A stretch of 64,000 bases of DNA. It comes from JAFGBM01 sp964610155 (GTDB lineage: Bacteria; Actinomycetota; Actinomycetes; Actinomycetales; Demequinaceae). The notes below the pieces were generated by a model that ran no database searches, was not told the origin of the DNA, and saw nothing but the letters and a program-made list of their open reading frames with translations. This document shows positions 50,612-59,663 of the stretch, piece after piece (positions within the stretch are counted from its first letter, which is position 1; the number at the start of each line of letters is the position of its first letter). Where the stretch lies: contig CAZSUY010000001.1 of NCBI GenBank assembly GCA_964610155.1, positions 62,001 through 126,000 on the forward strand. Reading direction: 5' to 3'. Both the position numbers and the translations under genes were made by a program.

Positions 50612-51421
50612 CTACCAGGCGGCCTGCCAAGCATCCGCGACGTGAACTGCGTCTCTCGCCGCTTGAACGTCATGGACCCTGACGGCCCATACCCCGCTCG
50701 ATGCGGCAAGGGCCGTCACCGCCGTCGTCGCATGCTCGCGGGACAGGGGTCCCTCGTCGTGCGCCATGACGGTTCCCAGGAAACGCTTGCGCGATGCCCC
50801 GATCAGGACGCGATGTCCGAGGTCTTTGAGGCCGCCCAGGTGCGCGAGTAGCGGCCAGTTGCTCTCGGCGACCTTGGCAAATCCGAGCCCTGGATCCAGG
50901 ATGATGCGATCAGTGTCGACGCCCGCCTCAACCAAGGCCTCGACGCGGGCCTCGAGCTCGTCCCGCACCTCCGTGACCACGTCCTCGTACCTATCGAAGG
51001 CATCCATCTTGCTGGATTGGGCCCGCCAGTGCATGGCGACATAGTCCACCCCGGCCTCCGCGACGAGAGAAGCCATGGCTGTATCTGCGAGGCCTCCCGA
51101 CACATCGTTGATCATCACCGCGCCGACATCAAGGGCGGCGGCGGCCGTCGAGGCTCGCATGGTATCGACGCTTACGACGACTCCAGCTTCGGCGAGGGCC
51201 TTGACAACAGGACGAATTCGCCCCATCTCTACTCCCGGTTCGATGCGTTCGGCACCCGGGCGGGTCGACTCTCCCCCAACGTCGACGATATCCGCCCCGT
51301 CATCGCGAAGTTCCAGCCCCTTCGCGATGGCCAGATCGATGTCCTCCCATCGCCCCCCATCCGAAAACGAGTCGGGAGTGACATTCAGTATTCCCATCAC
51401 CAGGCACAGCGGCGTGCCCAT
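50612..51421 (-). CDS. folP: dihydropteroate synthase
   Basis: Condenses the pterin pyrophosphate with p-aminobenzoate; 269 aa TIM barrel. Signatures: MGILNVTPDSFSDGGR, DVGGESTRPGAERI, DPGLGFAKVAESNW and the Lys-containing IGASRKRFLG. It is between folE and the folB/folK gene. Confidence 0.96.
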   Translation of the reverse strand: MGTPLCLVMGILNVTPDSFSDGGRWEDIDLAIAKGLELRDDGADIVDVGGESTRPGAERIEPGVEMGRIRPVVKALAEAGVVVSVDTMRASTAAAALDVGAVMINDVSGGLADTAMASLVAEAGVDYVAMHWRAQSSKMDAFDRYEDVVTEVRDELEARVEALVEAGVDTDRIILDPGLGFAKVAESNWPLLAHLGGLKDLGHRVLIGASRKRFLGTVMAHDEGPLSREHATTAVTALAASSGVWAVRVHDVQAARDAVHVADAWQAAW

Positions 51422-51429
51422 GTTCCCTC

Positions 51430-51999
51430 CTATTTTCCGACGATCAAGCTCATCGCCTCTGCCCGGGTTGCGGTGTCTCGCATGATCCCCCTGACCGCAG
51501 AGGTCACCGTTCGAGCTGAGGGCTTACGAACCCCCCGCATGGACATGCACAGGTGTTCACATTCGAGAACGACGATCACGCCACGCGCGCCGACCGTGTC
51601 CACCAGGGCATCGGCTATCTCGGTGGCGAGCCTCTCTTGGATCTGAGGCCTCCGCGCGAATACGTCGACGAGCCGTGCGACCTTGGACAGGCCCGTAATC
51701 CGTCCGTTCTCTCCTGGGATATAGGCTACATGGGCCACCCCGTGGAAAGGCAGCAGGTGATGCTCGCACACGGAATAGACCTCGATGTTTCGCACGAGAA
51801 TCATCTCGTGGTGTCCCAACTCAAAAACCGTGGAGATCACCTCCTTCGGGTCCTGAGAAAACCCCGCGAACAACTCCTCGTACGACCGCGCTACCCGGTT
51901 GGGGGTCTCTTTGAGGCCATCCCTGTCCGGATCCTCGCCGATGGCGAGCAAAATCTCCCTGACGGCCTTCTCAATCCTCGGCTTGTCGATTCCTGTCAT
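51430..51999 (-). CDS. folE: GTP cyclohydrolase I
   Basis: First folate step, GTP to dihydroneopterin triphosphate; 189 aa. Zinc and catalytic residues are in VYSVCEHHLLPFHGVAHVAY and LECEHLCMSMRGV; GRITGLSKVARLV is conserved. ATG 51999 overlaps the ftsH stop (TGATG); GTG 52002 is possible. Confidence 0.96.
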   Translation of the reverse strand: MTGIDKPRIEKAVREILLAIGEDPDRDGLKETPNRVARSYEELFAGFSQDPKEVISTVFELGHHEMILVRNIEVYSVCEHHLLPFHGVAHVAYIPGENGRITGLSKVARLVDVFARRPQIQERLATEIADALVDTVGARGVIVVLECEHLCMSMRGVRKPSARTVTSAVRGIMRDTATRAEAMSLIVGK

Positions 52000-53873
52000 C
52001 ACTTCCCCTTCGTCTCGACGAATCCGGACGACCAGGCCTTCCGTTTCGGCACCTTCTTCACGCTCTTGAAGATCACATCGAGCCGGTCCTGGAGGATCGA
52101 TTCCGTCTCCAGGAGTTCATCGGCGAGCGTGTCGAGGACCTTCCGATTCAGGACAAGTGCGGCGCTGGCCTCCCGCATCGCCCCATCCATGAGGACCTTG
52201 ACCTCGGCATCGATCTTTGCCGCCATCTGTTCGGAGAAATCGCGGCCGTGCCCCAGGTCGCGACCGAGGAAAACCTCACCCGTTTCGACCGTCAATTGGA
52301 CAGAGCCAATCGTCGCGCTCATACCGAATTGGGTCACCATCTCGCGTGCGGTCTTCGTCGCTTCGGCGATGTCGTTCGAGGCCCCCGTCGAGGGATCACC
52401 GAAAACAAACTCCTCGGCGATCCGGCCCCCCATTGAGAGTGCAAGGTTGTCGAGCAACTGATTGCGGCTCTTGGAATACCGATCCTCCTGCGGCGTGACC
52501 ATGGTGTAACCGAGCGCCCGACCCCTGGGCAGGATCGTGACCTTGTTGACGGGATCGGTGTGGTGGAGGGAAGCCGCGACCACCGCATGTCCGGCCTCGT
52601 GGTACGCAGTGACCCTCTTGTCGTGATCGTTCATCACGCGAGAACGATTTTGGGGCCCGGCGATGACCCGATCGATCGCTTCGTCGATTGCCGAGATATC
52701 CACAACCTTCTTGTCCCGGCGGGCGGTGAGCAACGCGGCCTCGTTCAGAACATTCGCGAGGTCGGCCCCTGTGAATCCCGGGGTTCGCCTGGCAACCGCC
52801 TCAAACTCCACCTCCGGAGCGATGGGCTTGCCCATAGCGTGAACCTCAAGGATCTTCTGTCTACCCTTGAGATTGGGGGCATCCACCGGTACCTGACGAT
52901 CGAATCGCCCCGGCCTGAGGAGGGCAGGGTCCAGAATGTCCGGTCGGTTCGTCGCGGCGATCAGGATGACGTTGACGTTGACGTCAAAACCATCCATCTC
53001 GACGAGCATCTGGTTGAGCGTCTGCTCCCGCTCGTCGTGTCCGCCCCCGAGACCCGCCCCCCTGTGCCGTCCGACCGCGTCGATCTCATCGACGAAGATG
53101 ATCGCCGGCGCGTTCTTCTTCGCCTGGTCGAACAGGTCGCGGACCCGGCTTGCCCCCACCCCGACGAACATCTCCACAAAGTCCGATCCGGAGATGGAGA
53201 AGAACGGAACCCCCGCCTCGCCGGCGACAGCACGTGCCAGAAGGGTCTTACCGGTGCCGGGGGCCCCATACAGCAGGACACCCTTAGGGATCTTGGCCCC
53301 AACCGCCTGGAATTTCGCCGGCTTCTCGAGGAACTCCTCAATCTCCCTCAGTTCCTCGACGGCCTCGTCTACACCGGCGACGTCCTCGAATTTGACCGTC
53401 GGGGTGTCGGGCGTCACGAGGGTCGCCTTCGATCGACCGAAACTCATGATGCGTCCACCGCCGCCCTGCATGTTCGACATCAGGAGCCAGAAGAGGCCGA
53501 CGAGCAGAAGGATCGGGAGGAAGGTGAAGATGATCGTTCCCCAGATGTTGCCCTGAGGCACCTCCGCGTTATATCCAAGCGGGGGGTCGGCGGCCTCGAT
53601 CGCCGCGACGATCGCCTCCCCCTGAGGGGCGAGGTAGAAGAACTGAACGCGCGTACCGTAATCCTCTATTTCCTCGGAGAACGTGATCTCCACACGTTGG
53701 TCGCCGTCGACCACCTTGACCTGCTCGACCTTGCTGGAGGCGAGCAACTCGAAACCCTTGGAGGTGTCGATCCGGGTGGCCTGTGGTGCGGTGAGGCCGG
53801 ACATTGCCCACATGAAGATGGCTCCGATGAACAACCACGGAATGAGACGGCGGAAGAGGCTACGACGGTTCAT
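51999..53873 (-). CDS. ftsH: ATP-dependent zinc metalloprotease FtsH
   Basis: Membrane AAA+ protease for quality control; 624 aa. Two TM helices (~11-29 and ~113-133) flank an extracytoplasmic loop. Walker A is GAPGTGKT (~203-210), followed by VDEIDAVGR and the SRH region, and the zinc site HEAGH at ~425-429 with its downstream acidic ligand. It is the first gene of the ftsH-fol cluster and follows hpt by 34 bases. Confidence 0.97.
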   Translation of the reverse strand: MNRRSLFRRLIPWLFIGAIFMWAMSGLTAPQATRIDTSKGFELLASSKVEQVKVVDGDQRVEITFSEEIEDYGTRVQFFYLAPQGEAIVAAIEAADPPLGYNAEVPQGNIWGTIIFTFLPILLLVGLFWLLMSNMQGGGGRIMSFGRSKATLVTPDTPTVKFEDVAGVDEAVEELREIEEFLEKPAKFQAVGAKIPKGVLLYGAPGTGKTLLARAVAGEAGVPFFSISGSDFVEMFVGVGASRVRDLFDQAKKNAPAIIFVDEIDAVGRHRGAGLGGGHDEREQTLNQMLVEMDGFDVNVNVILIAATNRPDILDPALLRPGRFDRQVPVDAPNLKGRQKILEVHAMGKPIAPEVEFEAVARRTPGFTGADLANVLNEAALLTARRDKKVVDISAIDEAIDRVIAGPQNRSRVMNDHDKRVTAYHEAGHAVVAASLHHTDPVNKVTILPRGRALGYTMVTPQEDRYSKSRNQLLDNLALSMGGRIAEEFVFGDPSTGASNDIAEATKTAREMVTQFGMSATIGSVQLTVETGEVFLGRDLGHGRDFSEQMAAKIDAEVKVLMDGAMREASAALVLNRKVLDTLADELLETESILQDRLDVIFKSVKKVPKRKAWSSGFVETKGK

Positions 53874-53907
53874 GGTGAGACGACTCTACGCCGCGCGTCC
53901 GGGCTTC

Positions 53908-54474
53908 TCACTCCGCGCTATCGGCATACACGTGGGGGGCAAGAACGGCAACATAGGGAAGCCCCCGGTACCGTTCGTCGTAATCAAGCCCGAAACCGAC
54001 GACGAAGGCATTCGGAATATCGATGCCCACGTACTTCACGGGGACGTCGATGACGGCCGCGTTCGGCTTGCGAAGAAGGGTCGCCACCTCGACGGATAGT
54101 GCCCCGCGCGACCTCAGGTTGCCGAGCAGCCACGAGAGGGTACGACCCGAATCAACGATGTCCTCGACGACAAGCACATGCCTCTCGTGGAGATCGGCAT
54201 CGAGGTCCTTGAGGATCCTCACCACCCCGGAGCTCCTGGTCCCCGCCCCATACGATGACACCGCTATCCAGTCCATGCCCACCTCCGGAGGCAGGCGGCG
54301 AGCGAGGTCGGCCATGACCATGACCGCTCCCTTGAGCACCCCGACCAAGAGGAGGGATGCGGGATCCGGATAGTCCGCACGGATCTCGTTTGCCAGACGA
54401 TCGAGGGCTAGGGAGATATCTGCCTCGGTCGCGATGATGTCGTCTAGGTCCGAGGCCTGGTCTTCCGTCGTCAC
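53908..54474 (-). CDS. hpt: hypoxanthine phosphoribosyltransferase
   Basis: Purine salvage enzyme, 188 aa. PRPP-binding motif VLVVEDIVDSGRTLSWLL, LLVGVLKGAVMVMADL, and the C-terminal NAFVVGFGLDYDERYRGLPY. GTG 54474 overlaps the tilS stop (GTGA), the tilS-hpt-ftsH order common in Gram-positives. Confidence 0.96.
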   Translation of the reverse strand: MTTEDQASDLDDIIATEADISLALDRLANEIRADYPDPASLLLVGVLKGAVMVMADLARRLPPEVGMDWIAVSSYGAGTRSSGVVRILKDLDADLHERHVLVVEDIVDSGRTLSWLLGNLRSRGALSVEVATLLRKPNAAVIDVPVKYVGIDIPNAFVVGFGLDYDERYRGLPYVAVLAPHVYADSAE

Positions 54475-55469
54475 GTCTCTTGTCTCCTCATGTCCTCTGG
54501 ATTGACGACGACTAGCCTCCCATACTCCCGGTGAGCCTCGAACCCTCCCGGCAGGGATACCGATCCCTGCCCGCGGTAGTGCGTCACCAATTGGTCGATC
54601 GCCCGCACATGCGTCGACGTCAGGGGTCCTGCGCCTAGTCTCTCCACGAGCATCTTGAGTATCCTTCCCCGGATGGCCTCAGGGAGCGTCGCGAGCATGT
54701 CGATCGGCCAGGCGTCTATGGAGGCTGAGGAGTGAAGCGCTGTTCGTGCCTGGCGGTCGAGTTCGTCCGCGTCGGCTTGGAGAAGGGCCGCAGAGCGTGC
54801 GAGACCGGGGATCGCGCCGGGTCCAAGGACCTCGATGAGGGTGGGCATGGCCTTACCCCTCAAGGCTGATCGCTTCGACCCCCCATCTGGTTCGTTCGTC
54901 GGGTCAAACCATGGGCTGAGTTCCATCGCCTCACAGACCGCGACAGTATCACTCCTTCTGAGCCCCAGGAATGGCCTGAGGATGCTGCCCCTTCGCGGCG
55001 ACATTCCGGAGAGGGCCCGCGCCCCCGAGCCCCTCGCAAGGGCTAAGAGGACCGTCTCGGCCTGATCATCCATCGTGTGACCCAGGAGGACGTGCGGATT
55101 GAGTCCTCCCTCCGCGATGACCCTTCTTTCGATCGCCTCATATCGGGCGGTGCGGGCCGCGGCCTCAAGCCCGCCGTCCCGGCCTACGGCCACCTTCTCC
55201 ACATAGACGGTCGACATGCCGGCCAGGCGACACTGATCGATCGCCTTGAGCACTACTCGGCCGCTGTTCTTCTGTAGCCCATGGTCGACGACGATCGCCC
55301 CCGCGACGAAGCCTCTCTTCCTGGCAACGAAGGCCGTCGCTGCGGTCAGTGCCAGCGAGTCCGGCCCTCCGGAACAGGCGACCCACAGCCGAGTGCCGGC
55401 CTCGAGCCCTTCGAGCGCCTCGCGAACGGCCGACCGTGCCGCCGCCACCGCTGGGTGAGGACCGGTCAT
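54471..55469 (-). CDS. tilS: tRNA(Ile)-lysidine synthase
   Basis: Modifies C34 of tRNA-Ile(CAU) to lysidine so it reads AUA; 332 aa. P-loop SGGPDS at 33-38, then VDHGLQ, LLGHTMDDQAETVLL and the GMSPRRGSILRPFL segment. The C-terminal domain is short, as in other actinobacteria. Confidence 0.95.
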   Translation of the reverse strand: MTGPHPAVAAARSAVREALEGLEAGTRLWVACSGGPDSLALTAATAFVARKRGFVAGAIVVDHGLQKNSGRVVLKAIDQCRLAGMSTVYVEKVAVGRDGGLEAAARTARYEAIERRVIAEGGLNPHVLLGHTMDDQAETVLLALARGSGARALSGMSPRRGSILRPFLGLRRSDTVAVCEAMELSPWFDPTNEPDGGSKRSALRGKAMPTLIEVLGPGAIPGLARSAALLQADADELDRQARTALHSSASIDAWPIDMLATLPEAIRGRILKMLVERLGAGPLTSTHVRAIDQLVTHYRGQGSVSLPGGFEAHREYGRLVVVNPEDMRRQET

Positions 55470-55493
55470 GCGCGACTTCCCGTCATGACTCCA

Positions 55494-56924
55494 TTATCCG
55501 CACCCGCAGGCGGCCACGGCCGACAGAAACTCATCGATTGCCGCCTTTGGCTTCGTCTGGCCCCAGGGCAGGCCGTCCGCGAGAATCGAATAGGCCAACC
55601 ACCTTCCGTCGGCGGTCACCACCGTCCCGCTCAGGGCGGTCACCCCGGACAGGCTCCCCGTCTTTCCCCGGACGACCCCTGCCCCCTCGGTCGACCTGAA
55701 CCGGTCGTACAGGGTTCCCCTAAGGGCCGCAATCGGATACTGCTCCAGGAGGGACGCATGGTCCGGGTCACGTGCAAGAAGGACGATGAGGTCCGCCACC
55801 ACACGGGGCGATAGCCGATTCTGCCTCGCAAGGCCCGAACCGTCGGCCAAGACGACGCCGTCCATGTCTAGACCCTTCGCCGTGAGAAGCCTGCGGATTT
55901 CCGCCAGGCCTGCCTCGGTCGACCCCTCCAGTCCACCCTCGAGGGCCAGGATCTTAACCAGATCCTCCGCAATGGTGTTCACCGAATACCAGATCATGTA
56001 CGCCACCAGATCCGATATCGGTGCCGATTCCACCGACGCCAATTCGACTTCTCCTTTTCTCGCCACCCCCTTGGTCACCGAGTTGACGACGATGCCTCTC
56101 TCCTTGAGCTGGTCCGACAACACCTCCCCGACCTGCATGCTCGGATCGAGGTATCGCTCGGGATCGTCCTCGGTCCCGGGAACCAGCCCGATGTTGATCG
56201 CGAGTCCTGAGACCGGGCCGGCCCATCCCTCGGTCACGTTGTCCCACGTCCAGCTTTCGGGAATGGAGGCCCCACCAAAGGCGTGATCATCTACAACAAG
56301 GTCCACCGTGGTGACCCCGGTGGATTCGAGGGAGGCGACGACCCTGTCGGCAAGATCAGCCACTCCCGCATACCCATTGGGGCTTTCCTCCGTCCCGCTG
56401 TGGCCGTATCCCGCGACGAGGAGCATGTCCCCGCCCGCGACGAGCGTGAGCCGGGCCGGTCCCCCATCGGCTTCGCCGGACCAGGTCATGGAGGTGACGA
56501 GTCGCCGGTCGGGCGGGACGGCATACTCAATGGCCGCGGCGGTCAACATCTTGATGTTCGACGCCGGGACCTGGGGAATTCCTGCCCGGACGTCGGCCAG
56601 GACCTGACCCGATGCGATGTCGACGACGATCAGGCCGAGGTTGGTGCCGTTCCCAACCCTAGAGTCGGCATTAAGGGAGTCCGCCAGGCGTTGGATGCCA
56701 GCCGGTGAGGGCATCGGAGCCGTCGAATCGATGCTCGCGATGGGATGGTCAAGAATGAGCGGTAGGGAGGTCTCGGGCTCCGGAAACGGCAACGGCGAGG
56801 CCTTTGGGGGATCGTCAGTGATCCAGCCGGGTACGATGTCGTTGACGTCAGCTAGGGCATATCCCCCAAACAATGCGAGGATTACAACGCCAACCAATTC
56901 CGCCCTAGATCGCTTTTTCACCAC
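55494..56924 (-). CDS. dacB: D-alanyl-D-alanine carboxypeptidase (PBP4/DacB family)
   Basis: Secreted low-molecular-weight penicillin-binding protein, 476 aa. An N-terminal TM/signal (LVGVVILALFGGYALADV) is followed by the catalytic SxxK in VPASNIKMLTAAA, SxN in WYSVNTIAEDLVK and KTG in VRGKTGSLSG. It trims peptide stems and/or cuts cross-links. It starts with tandem GTG codons (56924/56921) after GAGGAGG. Confidence 0.93.
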   Translation of the reverse strand: MVKKRSRAELVGVVILALFGGYALADVNDIVPGWITDDPPKASPLPFPEPETSLPLILDHPIASIDSTAPMPSPAGIQRLADSLNADSRVGNGTNLGLIVVDIASGQVLADVRAGIPQVPASNIKMLTAAAIEYAVPPDRRLVTSMTWSGEADGGPARLTLVAGGDMLLVAGYGHSGTEESPNGYAGVADLADRVVASLESTGVTTVDLVVDDHAFGGASIPESWTWDNVTEGWAGPVSGLAINIGLVPGTEDDPERYLDPSMQVGEVLSDQLKERGIVVNSVTKGVARKGEVELASVESAPISDLVAYMIWYSVNTIAEDLVKILALEGGLEGSTEAGLAEIRRLLTAKGLDMDGVVLADGSGLARQNRLSPRVVADLIVLLARDPDHASLLEQYPIAALRGTLYDRFRSTEGAGVVRGKTGSLSGVTALSGTVVTADGRWLAYSILADGLPWGQTKPKAAIDEFLSAVAACGCG

Positions 56925-56980
56925 ACTCGCCTCCTCTATGCGTCACAATAGTGACCACACAGACTCGACGAAGGACTGGA

Positions 56981-57484
56981 ATGGAATTCGACGTCATCAT
57001 TGAAATCCCCAAGGGGAGTCGCAACAAGTACGAGTTCGATCACGAGACCGGTCGAATCCGGCTCGATCGAATGCTCTTCACATCGACCCGTTACCCGGAC
57101 GACTACGGCTTCATCGAAGGGACGCTCGGGCTCGACGGTGATCCCCTCGACGCCCTGGTGCTCCTGGAGGAGCCCACCTTTCCCGGCTGCTTCATCCGAT
57201 GTCGGGCGCTCGGCATGTTCCGCATGCGCGACGAAGCAGGCGGGGACGACAAGGTCCTCTGCGTCCCCATCGCCGATCAGCGGGCCGCGTGGCGCCGAGA
57301 ACTCAGCGACATCAGCGACTACCACCGCCTGGAGGTGCAACGCTTCTTCGAGGTGTACAAGGACCTCGAACCCGGCAAATCCATCGAGGGCGCACACTGG
57401 GTCGAGCGCGAGGAGGCGGAGGAGGAGATCCGCGCCTCATACGAGCGCGCCAAAGACACTCCCCGAAAGGCACACCGATCCTAG
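56981..57484 (+). CDS. ppa: inorganic pyrophosphatase, family I
   Basis: Hydrolyses pyrophosphate from biosynthesis; 167 aa. MEFDVIIEIPKGSRNKYEFD, YPDDYGFIEGTLG and the Mg-binding DGDPLDALVLLEEP are diagnostic, as is KDLEPGKS. AAGGACTGGA precedes ATG 56981. It is divergent from dacB and convergent with the RipA-like gene. Confidence 0.96.
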   Translation: MEFDVIIEIPKGSRNKYEFDHETGRIRLDRMLFTSTRYPDDYGFIEGTLGLDGDPLDALVLLEEPTFPGCFIRCRALGMFRMRDEAGGDDKVLCVPIADQRAAWRRELSDISDYHRLEVQRFFEVYKDLEPGKSIEGAHWVEREEAEEEIRASYERAKDTPRKAHRS

Positions 57485-57491
57485 AGGTCTC

Positions 57492-58757
57492 CTACGGCCG
57501 ACCCGCATAGGGCATGAGGTTGTAGGTCGCCCAGTTGCGATAGTCCCTGGTCTTGACCGAATACCCCGGGCGTGGGGCCTCGACGATCATGTTGTTGCCG
57601 ATGTACATGGAAGCGTGATAGACCCTGCTCGCGCTCCGGTTCGTTCCCCAGAAGATGAGATCGCCATTCCGGAGCTGCGCGTAGGTGACCTTGGCCAGGT
57701 AGTTGTATTGAGCCTTGGACGACCGTGGGATGTTCACCCCAGCGTTCCTCCAGGCAACCATGGTCAGGCCCGAGCAGTCCCAGGCGTTTGGCCCCGCCGC
57801 TCCGTACACATACGGTTCACCGAGTTGAGCCAGGGCAAAGGCCTTGGCTGTCTCGCCCTGCGCGGCACTCCCGCGGACAACTCCCCCCGTCGGAGGGACA
57901 CTACCTCCCGTGTATGTCCCACCGGAAGATGAGCCGCCGGAAGATGAGCCGCCGGACCACGCCGCCCTCGCGCGCGCCAATCCGGCCTGTCGTTGACTCT
58001 CGAGCGAAGATGACACCCGGCGCAATTGGGCAAGGCGGGCCACGGCCTCCTCCCGTATCGCCGTCGTTTCCGCGAAGGCAATCTTGGCGGCCTTGTCCGC
58101 CGCGATGGCGGCGGCGTATGCCTCCCGAGAGGCGATTTCAGCCTCGACCGCGGTGTTCGCTGCCTCCTCGGAGAACCGACGCATGGTGCTCGCCACCAGT
58201 TCGGCCGCACGCACTTGCTCGATCGCGAGTGCGGCATCGCGCGATGCGCGGTCGATGGCCTCCGATCGAACGATGACATCCTCGAAACCATCCGCCGTCA
58301 TGATCGCCTGGAACGAACCGGAGGAACCTCCCTCTCGGTAGGACAACATGGCGATGATGGCAAGGTCTGTTCGTGCGTCTTCTAGCGAACGCTCGGCCTC
58401 GTCGGCCCTGTTGTTTGCCGCGAACAACTGTCGTTGCGCCTCGATGTTCTCCCACTGAGCCTGGGTGTACTCCTCCTGGGTGGTGTAGACCGCGATCTCC
58501 GCCTCCTCCATCGCTTTCTCCAGGGTCACGATGGCGGCGTCCAGATCGGCGACGGTCGAGGCCTGATTACGTACCGCGGCTTTGGCCGCGTTCACCTGGG
58601 AGGCCCCGGGATAACTATCGGCGTCGGCTGCAGGAGAGACGAGCACGGTGAGCAGGCTCGCGAGTGCCAATGCTGTCGCAGCCCAAGTGAGGCGTGTTCG
58701 TACTCCCACACCCAACGAAGCGACGTTAACCCGATCCACTCTGCCCTCACTGGTCAT
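57492..58757 (-). CDS. RipA-like NlpC/P60 peptidoglycan hydrolase
   Basis: A 421-aa secreted hydrolase. A signal peptide (TRLTWAATALALASLLTVLV...ADA) precedes a long coiled coil (~50-265, Ala/Glu/Arg-rich heptads). A Gly/Ser linker (GGSSSGGSSSGG) leads to an NlpC/P60 domain with Cys328 (NAWDCSGLT) and His381 (RVYHASMYIG). The architecture matches mycobacterial RipA and Csm-type septal hydrolases regulated by their coiled coil. A structured leader lies directly upstream (58758-58863). Confidence 0.9.
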   Translation of the reverse strand: MTSEGRVDRVNVASLGVGVRTRLTWAATALALASLLTVLVSPAADADSYPGASQVNAAKAAVRNQASTVADLDAAIVTLEKAMEEAEIAVYTTQEEYTQAQWENIEAQRQLFAANNRADEAERSLEDARTDLAIIAMLSYREGGSSGSFQAIMTADGFEDVIVRSEAIDRASRDAALAIEQVRAAELVASTMRRFSEEAANTAVEAEIASREAYAAAIAADKAAKIAFAETTAIREEAVARLAQLRRVSSSLESQRQAGLARARAAWSGGSSSGGSSSGGTYTGGSVPPTGGVVRGSAAQGETAKAFALAQLGEPYVYGAAGPNAWDCSGLTMVAWRNAGVNIPRSSKAQYNYLAKVTYAQLRNGDLIFWGTNRSASRVYHASMYIGNNMIVEAPRPGYSVKTRDYRNWATYNLMPYAGRP

Positions 58758-58765
58758 TTCTCATC

Positions 58766-58863
58766 CGCCTTCGTCATCGGACGGGTGTCCCCGCCGTGCC
58801 GAGCACTACTCCCCAGCAAGCAGCGTGTTCCCTTCGATGGTACGTCCCCCACCCGGTAAGGCG
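58766..58863 (-). promoter_or_regulatory. structured leader pairing with the RipA-like RBS
   Basis: On the reverse strand CGCCTT (58863-58858) is complementary to AAGGCG (58771-58766), and nested within it CACCCG/CGGGTG (58850-58855 with 58782-58787) can pair. AAGGCGG is also the best Shine-Dalgarno sequence for ATG 58757, so closing the long-range stem would mask it. Actinobacterial NlpC/P60 genes often carry c-di-AMP (ydaO) leaders; I do not see a clear ydaO core here. Confidence 0.35.
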
Positions 58864-58889
58864 AAAGGGTCACGAATGTGACCTGGCTC

Positions 58890-59636
58890 TCATTTGTGGC
58901 CTATGTGGGTCCTCGCCCATGCCCTCACCGGGGACTCCCCCGTGATTGGCCCAGCCGAGGAGGGGCATCACACCGGCGGGTGGTGGACCTCGATGGTCGG
59001 ACCCGGTGGGCCGATCGATTCCGACAGGTACTTCGTCGTCTGCGCAAACGTCGTCGGAGGCTGCCAAGGATCGACGGGCCCGTCTTCCCTTCACGAGGAT
59101 GGTCACCCCCTGGGGCTCGCGGTTTCCCTTCCTCGCCCTGCGAAACATGGTCCGGGCAGAGACCGCCCTTTCCGAGCGCCTCGGTATCGAATCTTGGCGG
59201 CTCATCACCGGGCCATCGCTCCGGTAGGGACAGCCGCCGCAACGACGGCCCGCACGTTGGCATGGGTATCGCCCGCATGATCGCCCACGCGACCTACCTC
59301 TCGGAAGGAGAGCTCGGCTCCCGCTTCGGCCGCTTATTTCAGGACGAGGAGGACCCTATTGGACGGGGAGGACGGTTCGCCACCCAGTCCTACCTTGAGC
59401 ACCACGCGCGCAAACTCGCCCGACGTTTTGACGCCAACACCTACGTGACGCTGGCCAAGGCTATCCTGTCCCACGATGTCAGCCGTGACCGCGGGGGAAT
59501 CGAGAAGGCCCTCGCTAGGGTTACGATCCCGGCCCTGGTTGTAGCCGTCGACTCCGACGTCGGGCATGACGGCTTCCTGGTGGAATCCGGGCAGCTAAAC
59601 GCCCACATGGAGAAGCTTCTCGGATCGCTCGACTAG
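58890..59636 (+). pseudogene. metX: homoserine O-acetyltransferase MetX remnant
   Basis: MetX segments occur in three different frames in the right order: HALTGDSPVIGPAEEG and GGCQGSTGPSSLHEDG; then WGSRFPFLALRNMVRAE and LGIESWRLITG; then GIARMIAHATYLSEGELGS, QSYLEHHARKLARRFDANTY and GHDGFLVESG. The first switch fits one extra C in the CCCCC run at ~59106. The nucleophile Ser elbow (GGSMGG) and about 60 residues after it are deleted near 59220-59250. The N-terminal ~50 residues and a block before the catalytic His are also missing. It cannot be functional. The homoserine acetylation step must be covered elsewhere or be absent. Confidence 0.88.
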
Positions 59637-59663
59637 CGGCAGCGCGAGCGCCTCGCCGGTCGG

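Noticed and set aside
58890..59636. metX fragmentation as a sequencing artefact
   Set aside because: The frameshift at the C-run could be an error, but the loss of ~60 internal residues and of the N-terminus cannot be.
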